64,000 bases of DNA from Corythucha ciliata. Its lineage: Eukaryota; Arthropoda; Insecta; Hemiptera; Tingidae. Made by a program: the position numbers and the translations under genes. Shown piece by piece: positions 22,230 through 32,280 of this stretch (its first letter is position 1; each line of letters starts with the position of its first letter). The stretch lies in contig CM075939.1 of NCBI GenBank assembly GCA_038030265.1, positions 41,955,253 to 42,019,252 on the forward strand, in the 5' to 3' direction. The notes beneath the pieces were generated by a model. The model saw only the letters and a program-made list of their open reading frames with translations, was not told where the DNA came from and ran no database searches.

Positions 22230-23951
22230 AGTTTAGCATACCGAGAAAGCGGCGAAGGCTTTTAGCAGACGTGGGTGTGACCGTGTTCTGGTGGTGGTCG
22301 AGTTCCATCAGCTGAAACGTCGTAACCGAGGAAATTTATTTTCGATGCACTGAGGACGCTTTTTTTTGGTGTTGACGGTGATACCGTGCTCTGCGAGACG
22401 TTCGAAGACGGCGTGAAGATGTTTGCAGTGCGTGGAAGCATCGGGTGAGAAAATGAGGATGTCGTCGATATAGGGGTAGCAGAATTCAAGTCCATGAAGA
22501 ACTTCGTCGGTGAAGCGTTGGAACGCCTGCCCTGCGTTTCGGAGCCCGAAGCTCATAAACGGAAATTTGAAACGCCCGAAGGGGGTCGTGATGGATGTTT
22601 TCGGGATGTCAAGTGACTGGGTATCTGTCGGGAATGGTCCTGGCGGTTGAGGCGCGGTAGTCACCACAAGGACGCCATGTCGAATCTTTTTTTGGGATCA
22701 TGTGCAGTGGAGAAGACCATGGACTGTAGGAACGACAGACTATCCCTTCCTGTAGCATACCGTTGAAGTCTTGTCCAAAAAATCTGAGCCAATCATAGGG
22801 ACTTCAACGTCGGCGATGATGAATGACCACGTGAAGTCGCGACGAAGACCGAAATCAGGTCGGATTTTGAGATAACCGAACGTTGAAATCGGAGATTTGT
22901 TGGCGGCGATCATGGTGAAGTCGGTGCGAGGATGGCGACCAGAGAGAAGACGTCGTGGAAAACAGGACAAATCTGAGCCCGTGTCAAGTTAGAATTGTTT
23001 CTTAGATAGACGGTCAACAATGAAAAGGCGGCGTCCGCGAGTGAGGCGATCGCCGTTGGTGTTTCACGCCGAGAACGAGCATGGACGTGTGCACTTGGTG
23101 GCGTTGTTACCCCAGCGTGATGATACCAGCAAGTCATCTGGGCAGCAGGAGATCGGCTGCGGGATCGGTTCTGATGGTGCCTGGAAGGGCTCGACGGACG
23201 TTGGCGGGAGTGCGGTGGATGATGTGTTGTGGCCAATTGCTGCGTAAGCGTAGTCAGTTGTTTTATGGTTTCGAGAAGCCGAACGCTATGATCGGTGGAG
23301 GGTGCGGAGACGATTGCGTTGACGGAAGAAAGCGGAGGAGGGGGGAGGTAAATAATGCAGGTTGAACCTCTACGATTTTGTCGGCAGTGAGTGCGAAGTG
23401 GTCGAGTGGTAGGTCTGCCTGCGTTTGGAGGATCGCCTGTACGCGCGGGGGAAGACGTTGAGTCCAGAGCGTCCGAAGGAAGTCGTCGTGGACCGGAGTC
23501 GGCCCTGCTGGAGACCTCAGATGGCGCAGGAATTGCGATGGTTTGCGGTCACCGAGTTCCTCTTGTGTGAGGAGTTGACGGACTCGTTGTCCATCTGAGA
23601 GAGAAAGGCGATCGATTATTGTGGTTTTGAGTATCGTGTAGGGATTTTGAGAGGGTGCTGCTGTGACGAGATCTTCCACTTCGCTAATGATTCGTTCGTC
23701 AAGTTGGGATACGAGGTGAGTGTATTTGGTGTTTTCATTCGTTATGCCAGCGAGAGAGAATTAGGCGTCAACTTGGGAGAACCACAATGAGGTTTGTCTC
23801 TCCAGAAGGCGGGTAGTTTGATGGTGACGTGATTAATGAAATCAGGTGTGTCTCGACCACTGGTTTGATCGTAGGCTCCAGGAAGTAGTTGCTGTAGCTG
23901 CTGTTGGAGCCGTTCTAGCTGGGCCGCGACGTCATCGTTTGCGTCAACCAT
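22230..23951 (-). pseudogene. Ty3/gypsy retrotransposon, broken and 3'-truncated
   Basis: Reading from 23951 down: a Gag start (Met near 23951; AQLERLQQQLQQL, then KLPAFWRDKP) and a capsid-like segment (LSLSDGQRVRQLLTQEELGDRKPSQFLRHL region near 23600-23500, ending with VQAILQTQADLPLD). A protease-to-linker segment follows ([26 protein letters not shown]) near 22960-22770. A reverse-transcriptase part ([30 protein letters not shown] and the YIDDILIF active site) lies near 22610-22440. Several frames are used and stops occur between the parts, so it is not translatable as one polyprotein. RNase H, integrase and the 3' LTR are missing below 22230. No LTR was identified above 23951. Confidence 0.8.
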
Positions 23952-24039
23952 AGCGATTGACTAGTGACGGGGCTATGTTACGCGCTAATAGTCGTGGGAC
24001 ACAAATAAAGGGACTTTGGACCTCTTTGTTTGTGTTGAA

Positions 24040-26180
24040 GTCAAAGGTTGACACATGAGGAGGAATTGCAGGTCACATATCAGTTGCCCGAAGTGCCGAA
24101 AGGGACATCAACTCCTGATGTGCCCAGAGACGAAACCGGAAACGGTTCTTCTTCGAAGAGTAAAGATGAGAAGGAGATCGAAAAAACTCTCACATCCTTT
24201 TGTGCATCGTCCGTTCAACTTCAAACGTTGTCGATTGTGGTCAGTGGAGAAAAGAAACAGAAAAGGGTCAGGGCTTTGCTAGATTCTGGCTCTCAACGAA
24301 GTTACGTCTCCGAAAGCGTTGCAAAAGAACTCGGCCTTGAAGTCCGAGCGTCGAGAGACAATGATACACGCACTGTTTGGAGGCCACGAAACTCGACTTG
24401 TTGAACATCAAGTCTTCCGACTCCGATGTGTCGACTCAGACGGAACTTTTCCTTGCAATTTTGAAGCTCTCGATCAGAAAGTCATATGACCTTGATTCGG
24501 TTGCCACGGAAGACTTCAAAGAAACATTGTCGGCACCGCGCATTGTCGGCGGAATCGTATTGCTCGATGTGAAGATGGACCGATCGACGTTTTGATAGGG
24601 GCCGATATTCACGGAAAACTTGTCACTGGAGAAAAACTTGCGTTGCCCAACGGAATGGTCGCATTGGAAACTCACCTAGGGTGGACTCTCATCGGTAGGC
24701 ACCATTCGACATGGCGTCATTAGTAATGACAAGTTTGGTAAACACTCAAGACGAAAAGAGGCTGTGGGAGATCTCGAAACGCTCGCGGTATAACCGACCC
24801 TACTAAAACGGTTCTCAAGGAGGATCTTTTGACTTAAGTTAGTGGTTTCTTCGAGAAAACTATCAGAATCGTGGAGGGACGGTATGAAGTCAGACTGCCT
24901 CATAGTGAAGATCACCCGCCACTACTAACAAATCAGACTCTCGCTCGGGAGAGAACTGGGCGACTATGATTCGGTTTTCCATGAATAGCAGGATGAGAAA
25001 GTTATAGAAGACGTCACTTTCGAAGGCTCTAGTTTAAGGACCCATTACCTCCCACATCGTCCCGTGTACAAATAGGAGGGAACGACGAAGGTTAGAGACC
25101 TGTTTTTGACGCGTCTGCTAGCGTAAAGGGTAAGCCCTCTCTCAATGACTGCCTTGAGAGTGGAGAAAACCTTATTGAGTTGATCCCTTCGGTTCTACTT
25201 CGTTTCCGAGAACACGAAATAGGGGTGAGCGCAGACATCCGTCGGGCCTTTCTTCAAACAGGAGTTCACGAAAACGATCGTGATCTACTAAGATTTTTTC
25301 GTCCCCTCGATAATGGGAGTCTCCAGATCTGTCGACACGCCCGAGTAGTGTTCGGGGTGAATTGCAGCCCATTCCTGTTGGGAGCCACTCTCGCTTATCA
25401 TTTAAAGCTTTGTTCACAGGAAGATGTGGCGAAAAATCGAGGTTGGCCGATCGAAATTCTCCTAATGTCGTCCCGCAGTTTTTACGTTGACAATTGTTTA
25501 GTTAGCGTAAGTAATGTTAATGAGCTGGAGACATTTATTAGAGTTGCAAAGGATGCCCTTGCACGCAGGCAAATTCGACTTTAGAGAATGGAGCTGGTCT
25601 CTGAACAAAGAACCCGACGGAACAGAAGGCGTAACCAAAGTTTTAGGACTTCTATGGGAGCGGCAAAATGATAGCCTGAAAGTCAGCCGCTCAAGGATTT
25701 GGACGTTTCCTGTATGCCGCTTGAAAGCTTTTGTCAGTTTCACAACGAGTGTTTGATCCTGTTGGCTTTACATGCCCAGCCTTTCTTACCCCAAAACTTC
25801 TAATCCAACAGTCGTGGGAAAGGAAGACCGGATGGGATGAACCCTTAGATGAAGAATTGGCTAAAAAATTTCATAAATGGTTTGAGTCGTTGGATGCCAT
25901 TTTTCAAGTTGGAATCCCTCGATGGATTTTTGGTGAGAGAGGCGAACGAGTTGAAATCCACGTTTTCGTTGATGCCAGCTCGGTAGCGTACTCCGCTGTA
26001 ATTTTTGCAAGAGTCGAAAAAGCCACGTCAATGACTCACCCAAAGACCCAAATAAAATGAATTCTATCGAAAAAATTCGCGCGATTAGCAAAAGAATAAA
26101 ACGGTAAAAATGTGCCCGCCACCTTTGCTGGGAAATCATCCAAAACTTGTTTTTTCTCCAAAGGTCGGAGCAGTTAAATT
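24040..26180 (+). pseudogene. BEL/Pao retrotransposon, decayed internal copy
   Basis: From 5' to 3': a zinc-knuckle-like stretch near 24060-24125 and the Pao protease start RALLDSGSQRSYVSE near 24270-24320. A downstream protease/linker region near 24400-24700 lies in other frames. A reverse-transcriptase segment (VSADIRRAFLQTGV near 25225, then VFGVNCSPFLLGATL and YVDNCLVSV near 25350-25510) comes next. A connection and RNase H start (QRVFDPVGFTCPAFL, IHVFVDASSVAYSAVIFAR) lies at 25735-26020. Frameshifts and stops separate the blocks. Integrase and LTRs were not found. The first Asp of the RT (ADIRRAF) and YVDN at the active site are visible. It belongs to a different lineage from the copy at 27013-32280. 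Confidence 0.75.
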
Positions 26181-26244
26181 ATCGATTCAAGAGTGCTTGC
26201 GAGGCTTCGGGTGCGGCCACTCATCTCAGTCTACCGTTGGATGT

Positions 26245-27005
26245 CCCCACGCGGTAGAATTCCACACATAGCATGCTACAGGCAGCTCTTCGGCTAAAAA
26301 AAGGCATCGCATGCTTGAGCGACAGTCATCCCTGTTGGATGAGGCTAATAGGCCTCATATGTTTCATTTTAAAAGTAATTAGTTTTTAATGAGTTTTTGT
26401 CAAATAAATAGAAAGTTTCTCAATCGCTCGCTTTAAGCATCTCCTACAATCCCGACCAGGGGCCGTATTCCGAAGTCGTGTGAAAATGCCGCTAAAAGCG
26501 GTTTGCCATGGCGGGATAACGTTATTTCTTATTCTGCGTCCTTGGATCCCGCTTGCGGCATTTTTTCCCAACCGTTTAGAATACGGCCCCTGATGGCTTT
26601 CAAAATCACGGCTGATGAGTGAACACTCCTTGAAGACATTGGCAAGTTTCTTGGGATGTTCTTCAAAGTTTCCCAGAAGCTCTGAGGGGAAAATTATGTG
26701 ACACTCCCATCAGTTATAATCAGCGTCAATGTGCTCCTTGATAAAATTGAGTTGAAAACAACGTTGCTTGACGACAAACCAGGTCGAACGGTAATTGATG
26801 AGAGGCTGATAATCGCTTACCAAACCGCGAGAGACAAAATTCTAAAGCATTATAAGCTCACAAATTGGATCTATTGTACCGTTTTGGTTCTAGACCCCAG
26901 GCAAAAAGTCGAAACGTTTGACCTGACAGAGTGGGGAAAAGATTTAAAAGAAATATCTTTAAATAAATGTACCTTGAAGTTTTTTGGTTTAATGAGTGTA
27001 TTTTA
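26245..27005 (+). pseudogene. hAT transposase fragment, cut by a MITE and by a BEL insertion
   Basis: NSTHSMLQAALRLKKGI near 26250-26310 corresponds to the part of hAT transposases with a Trp-Asn-Ser-Thr motif (here the Trp codon is a stop). After the MITE at 26458-26592 the match resumes with DIGKFLGMFFKVSQKL, YVTLPSVIISVNVLLDKIE and later LVLDPRQKVETF, typical of the hAT RNase-H-like and dimerisation regions. It breaks off near 27005, where the BEL/Pao element was inserted. No continuous reading frame exists. Confidence 0.6.
26458..26592. mobile_element. 135-bp MITE with AGGGGCCGTATTC termini
   Basis: AGGGGCCGTATTC at the left end is matched by GAATACGGCCCCT at the right end, and the inner halves (GCCGC..AAAGCGG and CCGCTTGCGGC) are also complementary. 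It has no coding capacity and interrupts the hAT remnant. Confidence 0.75.
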
Positions 27006-27012
27006 AACCCCA

Positions 27013-27116
27013 TGTTTGAACCCTGGACCATCACATACACATGTGTTCCTACATAATAAAATTATATAATTGTTGATTCGAACGAATTTAACACGTTTCT
27101 GTTGCGAGTCGAAACA
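27013..27116 (+). repeat. 5' LTR (104 bp)
   Basis: TG...CA-bounded repeat identical to the 3' LTR except at about two positions. It contains AATAAAATTATATAAT, which may serve both as TATA-like promoter and polyadenylation signal. Confidence 0.9.
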
Positions 27117-27138
27117 TTGGTGCCGAAACCCGGGAACC
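27117..27138 (+). promoter_or_regulatory. Primer-binding site
   Basis: TGGTGCCGAAACCCGGGAA directly follows the 5' LTR; this is the usual type of tRNA-complementary primer site in BEL/Pao elements. The priming tRNA was not determined. Confidence 0.7.
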
Positions 27139-28279
27139 ATGCCTCAGCAACGTTCTCCCATCGTCACGAGGAGCAGAAGTCAAGAAATTCCGACAAATCA
27201 ACAACCTCGTGATTCGGAACTCGCCCGTCGCGAAGGTCAGTCTTTTTTTCATCTTTTTCGCTCGTAGAAGCCTTCGCCCAGACAAGTCTCACTACAGTGA
27301 TTAACGATCCCACCGAACAAAGTCCTCTGAACCGCTCCATAACACCGTTCCCAACCGATCAACAATACGAGTTGCCAGTTCATCCTCCAGCCCCTTCACA
27401 GGACAAGCTATTCAAAATATGAACGTTCCGGAACTGGGAAATTTTATGCTGTATTTTCAAATTTTTCGAACACTTCCTCAAAATCTACAAGACAGTTTTT
27501 CGGATAAATATCAGGATTCGAAAGACGAACTGCCGACAGCTGAATCTATTTTAACCTTTCAGTCGGATCATCTTTCAAAACTTCGGAAAAGGTCGTCCTC
27601 ATCGCTAACTTCTCAGGTCCATGCTAATCGACCCCTCGCTCCAAGCACCCGTTGTTCAACGTCGCCCCTCCGTTCGTTCTCTTCTTCGTTTCGTTCCTCT
27701 CGAAGGAATTCGCCTGTTTCTAACATTTCTTGGAAAAAGAATTGTTTCTTTTGTAACGAAAATCATTTTTTGTACTCATACCCTCAGTTTTTGAATTTGA
27801 CTAGCCCCCTTCGAAAAAATTTCATTTGTGTGAACAATCTTTGTGAGAATTGCTTTTCGTCCAAGCATACAGTCGACGCCTGCCCTTCAAGGAGGACCTG
27901 CGCCTTTTGCAAACATAAGCACCATTCCTCTCTGCACTTTACAACGCACGAAAATCAAAATTTTCCGCGTCAATCTCTTCGCTCACGATCACCGTCCCCC
28001 GTCAACTCCCTCTCGTCAATTATTTCAAATAAATTTGTTAAAAATTATGTGCAGCTCAATTGTGCGTCAGCTACTTCCTCTTGCTACAAAACCCCCAAAA
28101 ACCGATCGGTAGCAGACATGGAACGCGACGTTTCGATAATTCCTACAGTCTCCGTACAAGTTTCACAGGATAGTAGAAACTGGCACTTTGTTCGCGCTAT
28201 TCTCGACACGGGCAGTGAAACCAACTTAATTTCTTTGTCGTGTGCCAAAAGATTGTCATTAAAAGTTGAACCATTTTGA
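27139..28279 (+). pseudogene. BEL/Pao gag and protease start, broken
   Basis: The first Met (27139) lies in a good context just after the primer-binding site, but this frame stops near 27267. A second frame from 27419 continues with Gag C-terminal features: Ser/Arg-rich SSLTSQ and RSFSSSFRSSRR regions, and two zinc-knuckle-like clusters (CFFCNENHFLYSYP, CENCFSSKHTVDACPSRRTCAFCKHKHHSSLHF spread over about 27750-27950). It ends with the aspartic protease active site ILDTGSETNLIS near 28200-28235. The normal large N-terminal Gag domain is largely absent, suggesting an internal deletion between about 27270 and 27420. The frame ends at 28279 within the protease. Confidence 0.75.
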
Positions 28280-29792
28280 AGTTCAATCGCTGGGGTTGGA
28301 GGCAATACAGGTACAACAGTCGTAGGCATAGCGTCAGCTTACCTGTTTCAAAATCCATCATTATCCAATCTCTTGATATCGTTTAGAGTACTCGCTGATT
28401 TCCCAGCAATTCGCTTACCGTCATTCACACTCCCTCTTAAACAATGGTCTCACCTGAATGGCCTTCGATTTGCCGATCCTTTCTACCATGTCTTTTCTCC
28501 CATCGAGATCATCTTTGGTTCTGAGCTGTTCGACCGTATCGATTCGGGAGAGATCATACATTCGATCAGGGGCTCTCCAAACGCCAGAAATACCACACTC
28601 GGCTGGGTAATCTCCGGCTCGTTCAAACAACCCCCTTCGAAGCAAGTCAAATTTCACCCCACACTACTCGACAACGAAAATTTCCCTCGTCGTGACTCTT
28701 CACAAAGCCAATCCAATAAGCATCCGTTGCTCAATACTAGCAATAATTCTCTTCCTCGTCACTCCCCCCTCATCACGACTATATTACTGCCAGACTCCAC
28801 CACCGCAGCACCTCTTCCTCAATGTACCAATTGGCACCGCATTTATCCTCGCGATATATTCACCAGCGTGACTCCTTATCCCAAAAGAACATCCGAACGT
28901 AACGAACTCCTTCAATCCTCGAAACTGTCGCAGCAAGTCAATTTCTCACTTATTGTTCTTCCACGCCTCTCAATCCCTCTCTCTCCACTACAACGTTTTC
29001 CACAGTTCGCGACTCCTTTGCTGACAATGCTCGCCTTTTAGAACAAATGTTTCGTCTGGAATCAGTCGAAGAGGCTCTTCAACTCACGCCTGATGAATCT
29101 AAAGCAGAAGACATTTTCGCCAATTCAACTAGAAAGACTCTTGATGGTCGTTTTATGGTTACTTTACCGTTCAGAACCGACCCTTCAGTTTTGGGTACCA
29201 GTCGGCTCATAGCTATAAAACGATTCCATCAGCTCGAACGCCGTTTTCTAAAAGATCCGACATCCAACGCCCCTTATGACAATTTTATTCGAGAATATTT
29301 GCAGCTTGGTCACATGGAACACGTACCTCCACCAACACCTACCCAGCCACATTTTTACTTGCCCCATCACGCTGTGCATCGCCCTGATGATCCTCCTGAA
29401 AAAATCAGTGTGGTCTTCAACGCATCCCAACGTACATCCAACGGGAGTTCTCTCAATGACATTTTGCTCACCGGACCCAGACTCCAACTTGACCTGGGAG
29501 ATGTCATCACCAGGTTTAGTTTCGATCGGTGGGTATTCACAGCCAAATATTACATTTTCCTGCAGACCGAGAATTCTTGCGCATCGTATGGCGGTTTTCC
29601 CCAACCGAACCGATTCAAGATTACAGGTTGACTACGGTTACCTATGGAACAGCATGCGTGCCATACCTGGCGGGAAAGGTAGTTCAAACTTTAGCCCTTT
29701 AAAACAAAAATTCACACCCTATCGCTAATCACCCCAGGCTACTCGACGACATTCCTAAAGACCATATTCTTCCTTCTCTCGACTCGGTTTCA
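28280..29792 (+). pseudogene. BEL/Pao protease C-terminus and reverse transcriptase, frameshifted and deleted
   Basis: After a frameshift the Pao protease (peptidase A17) continues near 28370-28620 with FGSELFDRI and NTTLGWVISGSF. From 29047 the linker and the RT fingers follow (FHQLERRFLKDP, YLPHHAVHRP, VVFNASQRTSNGSSLNDILLTGP). RT motif A is damaged near 29545 and the frame shifts. Remains of the following segment are read near 29565-29690. The part that should carry the catalytic YVDD box is missing before 29740, where LLDDIPKDH resumes. The copy therefore cannot make a working reverse transcriptase. Confidence 0.8.
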
Positions 29793-32162
29793 ATGGATAT
29801 TCAAGAAGCAAAAACTCTAAAAATTCTTGGGCTGTGTTGGAATCCAAAGCTAGACGTGTTCCATTTCAACATAGTCCCCGTTCTCGAGATCTCTACAAAA
29901 CGAGAACTCGCAAGCCAAATTTCAAAGATTTTCGATCCCCTAGGCTGGTTGATACCAGTAACTGTCTTTGCAAGAGGAATTTTCCGGAGAATTTGTCAAA
30001 ACTCGTACCACTGGGACGATCAGTTGGCTCTTCAACTCCCCTCATTAAAAAATATAAAACTACCTCGTCTTATAAAAAGTCATTCAGCTGACTTATGGTT
30101 AGTCGGTTTCGCCGACGCTTCGGAGCGTGCCTACGGTGCAGTTTTATACATTGTCAGCAGGTCTCAAGGTTCGAAAGATAGTTCGGTTCGCCTCTTAACA
30201 GAAAAAGCTCGTATTGCACCAGTGAAACCAGTCACTGTGCCACGTCTGGAACTTTGTGCCGCTCAACTTCTGGGAAGAACGATTAAGAAGTTTTTACCAC
30301 TCATTCCTCGACTCGATCCAGAGCACGTGCTTGCTTTCAGTGACTCTACGATAGCTCTATCGTGGATTACTGCAAATCCGCCACCTGTGTGGAAATTTTT
30401 CGTCGGTAATCGAGTTGCAGACATCCTGTCAAACGTCCCTGCAAGTCACTGGTACCACATAGCGTCGGAAGAGAATCCTGCCGATTCAGCATCTCGTGGC
30501 TTGAAACCTTCGGACCTCCTCACCAATGATTTGTGGTGGGAAGGCCCCCCGTGGTTGAAGGAAAACCCCCTGAATTGGCCTCTAGACAGAATTACTCCGG
30601 AGCTCGTTCATCCAACTGTTCAAATCGAAACCAAGACTGTTTTGACCACCTCGTATTCAGTCCGCGAATTTACAGGGTTGAAAGAAGTACTGGAAGACAA
30701 ATTTTCCAATCTCACTACCCTTCAATCAGTAGCTGGGTGGTGTCTCCGTTTTCTTTATAATTCTTCTGCCGCTAACGTGCGACGCAAAGGCCCCCTATCA
30801 GCTTCAGAACTTAGACACGTGATGGATGTATTAATTCACAGAGCGCAGGCGCAAGAACTTTCTCTGGAGCTCTCCGACGCTCAACTCTCGAAACCAAACC
30901 TACGTTTGACAAAAGTCCTGGGTCTTTTCGTCGACTGCAAAGGAATTTTACGAGTTGGAGGACGCCTTAACTATTCAAATCTTTCCGAGAAAGCGAAACA
31001 TCCTGCTCTACTCCCACAAAAGCATCCTCTCACAAGACTTGTAATTGACCAAGCTCACACATCATGTTTACATGTAAGTCCTCAGGCTACGTACGCTTAC
31101 ATCAGAACGCAGTATTGGATCGTCAATGGACGAAATACCGTACGGCGTCAGTTGAGTAAGTGTGTTCGATGTTTTTCAGTGAAGCCTCGACCGTACGAGC
31201 CTCCTATGGCTGATTTGCCCAAAGAACGGGTTAGCGGTACTTATCCTTTTCACATTGTCGGTGTCGACTTTGCTGGGCCTTTCAAAGTCTCGAACACTGG
31301 GAAGCGTGGCTCCAAGATTATAGACGTATACCTAGCTGTGTTCTTGTGTTTTTCTAGGAAAGCAGTCCACATTGAAGTCGTTTCGGACTTGTCAACAGAC
31401 AAGTTTTTAATCGCCTACGAACGTTTTGTCTCAAGAAGAGGCTATCCGTCAGCTGTTTGGAGTGACAAAGGTCGAAATTTTCTTGGAGCCGCGAATGAAA
31501 TTAAGAAATTACGGCATCTTCTACTTAGTCCGGAACATCAAAATGCTTGCTCGATGAAAGCCGCCAAAAATTTGACCGAATGGCACTTCATACCTCCGTA
31601 CGCACCTCATTTCGGAGGTCTTTGGGAAGCTGCCGCCAAATCGATGAAGTGTTTACTTAAGCTGGTACTAAAGAATCAAATTCCAACAATGGAAACCTTT
31701 CAAACTATTTCGGTTCAAGTAGAAGCTGTTCTTAACTCTTGTCCTATGACTGTAATGTCGAATTCTCCAAAAGATTTGTCGGTCTTAACTCCAGCCCATT
31801 TTTTGGTTCAACGTCCGTTGACCAATTTGCCGACCGAGCCAAATTTTGACGATCGGTCTACTCTGACCTCGAAATGGCGATTCATCAAGAACACAACGCA
31901 ACAATTTTGGAAAAGATGGCGACTAGAATATCTAAAAGAAATGCAACAAAAAACCAGGTGGAATACATCTTCAAAATTATCTAATATTGGGGATGTGGTA
32001 CTCGTCGTGGAAGAAAATGCTCCCCCTCTTCAATGGGACAGAGGTGTCATCGTTAAGGTCTATCCTGGAATTGACAGTATACCTCGTGTAGCTGACGTGA
32101 AAACTTCCTCCAGCATCATACAGCGGCCAGTTCGCCGACTTTGCCCTCTACCTGAAACTTAA
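29793..32162 (+). CDS. BEL/Pao pol C-terminal part: RNase H, integrase and tail domain (open)
   Basis: This 789-residue stretch is open. It begins after the missing RT palm: LKILGLCWNPK, then the connection region DPLGWLIPVTVFARGIFR. RNase-H-like LVGFADASERAYGAVLY (about residues 103-121) and FSDSTIALSWI follow, with GNRVADI and ENPADSASRG. The integrase zinc region uses HTSCLHVS and CVRCF. The integrase core has HIVGVDFAGPF (Asp), VWSDKGRNFLGA (Asp) and FGGLWEAAAKSMK (Glu), so D-D-E is intact. The C-terminal tail includes WRFIKNTTQQFWKRW and GDVVLVVEENAPPLQW, the DUF5641-like end of BEL/Pao polyproteins. Its normal start is by translation from gag-pol, so the ATG at 29793 is probably not used. 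Integrase inserts the cDNA; here it lacks a functional upstream polyprotein. Confidence 0.85.
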   Translation: MDIQEAKTLKILGLCWNPKLDVFHFNIVPVLEISTKRELASQISKIFDPLGWLIPVTVFARGIFRRICQNSYHWDDQLALQLPSLKNIKLPRLIKSHSADLWLVGFADASERAYGAVLYIVSRSQGSKDSSVRLLTEKARIAPVKPVTVPRLELCAAQLLGRTIKKFLPLIPRLDPEHVLAFSDSTIALSWITANPPPVWKFFVGNRVADILSNVPASHWYHIASEENPADSASRGLKPSDLLTNDLWWEGPPWLKENPLNWPLDRITPELVHPTVQIETKTVLTTSYSVREFTGLKEVLEDKFSNLTTLQSVAGWCLRFLYNSSAANVRRKGPLSASELRHVMDVLIHRAQAQELSLELSDAQLSKPNLRLTKVLGLFVDCKGILRVGGRLNYSNLSEKAKHPALLPQKHPLTRLVIDQAHTSCLHVSPQATYAYIRTQYWIVNGRNTVRRQLSKCVRCFSVKPRPYEPPMADLPKERVSGTYPFHIVGVDFAGPFKVSNTGKRGSKIIDVYLAVFLCFSRKAVHIEVVSDLSTDKFLIAYERFVSRRGYPSAVWSDKGRNFLGAANEIKKLRHLLLSPEHQNACSMKAAKNLTEWHFIPPYAPHFGGLWEAAAKSMKCLLKLVLKNQIPTMETFQTISVQVEAVLNSCPMTVMSNSPKDLSVLTPAHFLVQRPLTNLPTEPNFDDRSTLTSKWRFIKNTTQQFWKRWRLEYLKEMQQKTRWNTSSKLSNIGDVVLVVEENAPPLQWDRGVIVKVYPGIDSIPRVADVKTSSSIIQRPVRRLCPLPET

Positions 32163-32176
32163 GACGCCCGGGAAGA

Positions 32177-32280
32177 TGTTTGAACCCTGGACCATCACAT
32201 ACACATGTGTTCCTACATAATAAAATTATATAATTGTTGATTCGAACGAATTTAACGCGTTTCTGTTACGAGTCGAAACA
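32177..32280 (+). repeat. 3' LTR (104 bp)
   Basis: Copy of 27013-27116, followed by CCCCA, the second half of the 5-bp target duplication. Confidence 0.9.

Larger units (their letters stand above)
27013..32280 (+). mobile_element. BEL/Pao LTR retrotransposon with 104-bp LTRs
   Basis: LTRs at 27013-27116 and 32177-32280 start TGTTTGAACCC and end GTCGAAACA, and differ at only about two sites. CCCCA directly before and after (27008-27012, 32281-32285) is a 5-bp target duplication. The primer-binding site TGGTGCCGAAACCCGGGAA follows the 5' LTR, and a purine-rich tract (GGGAAGA) precedes the 3' LTR. Internal coding is gag-pol with several breaks and a missing RT active site. LTRs of 104 bp are unusually short for this superfamily. 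Confidence 0.9.
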
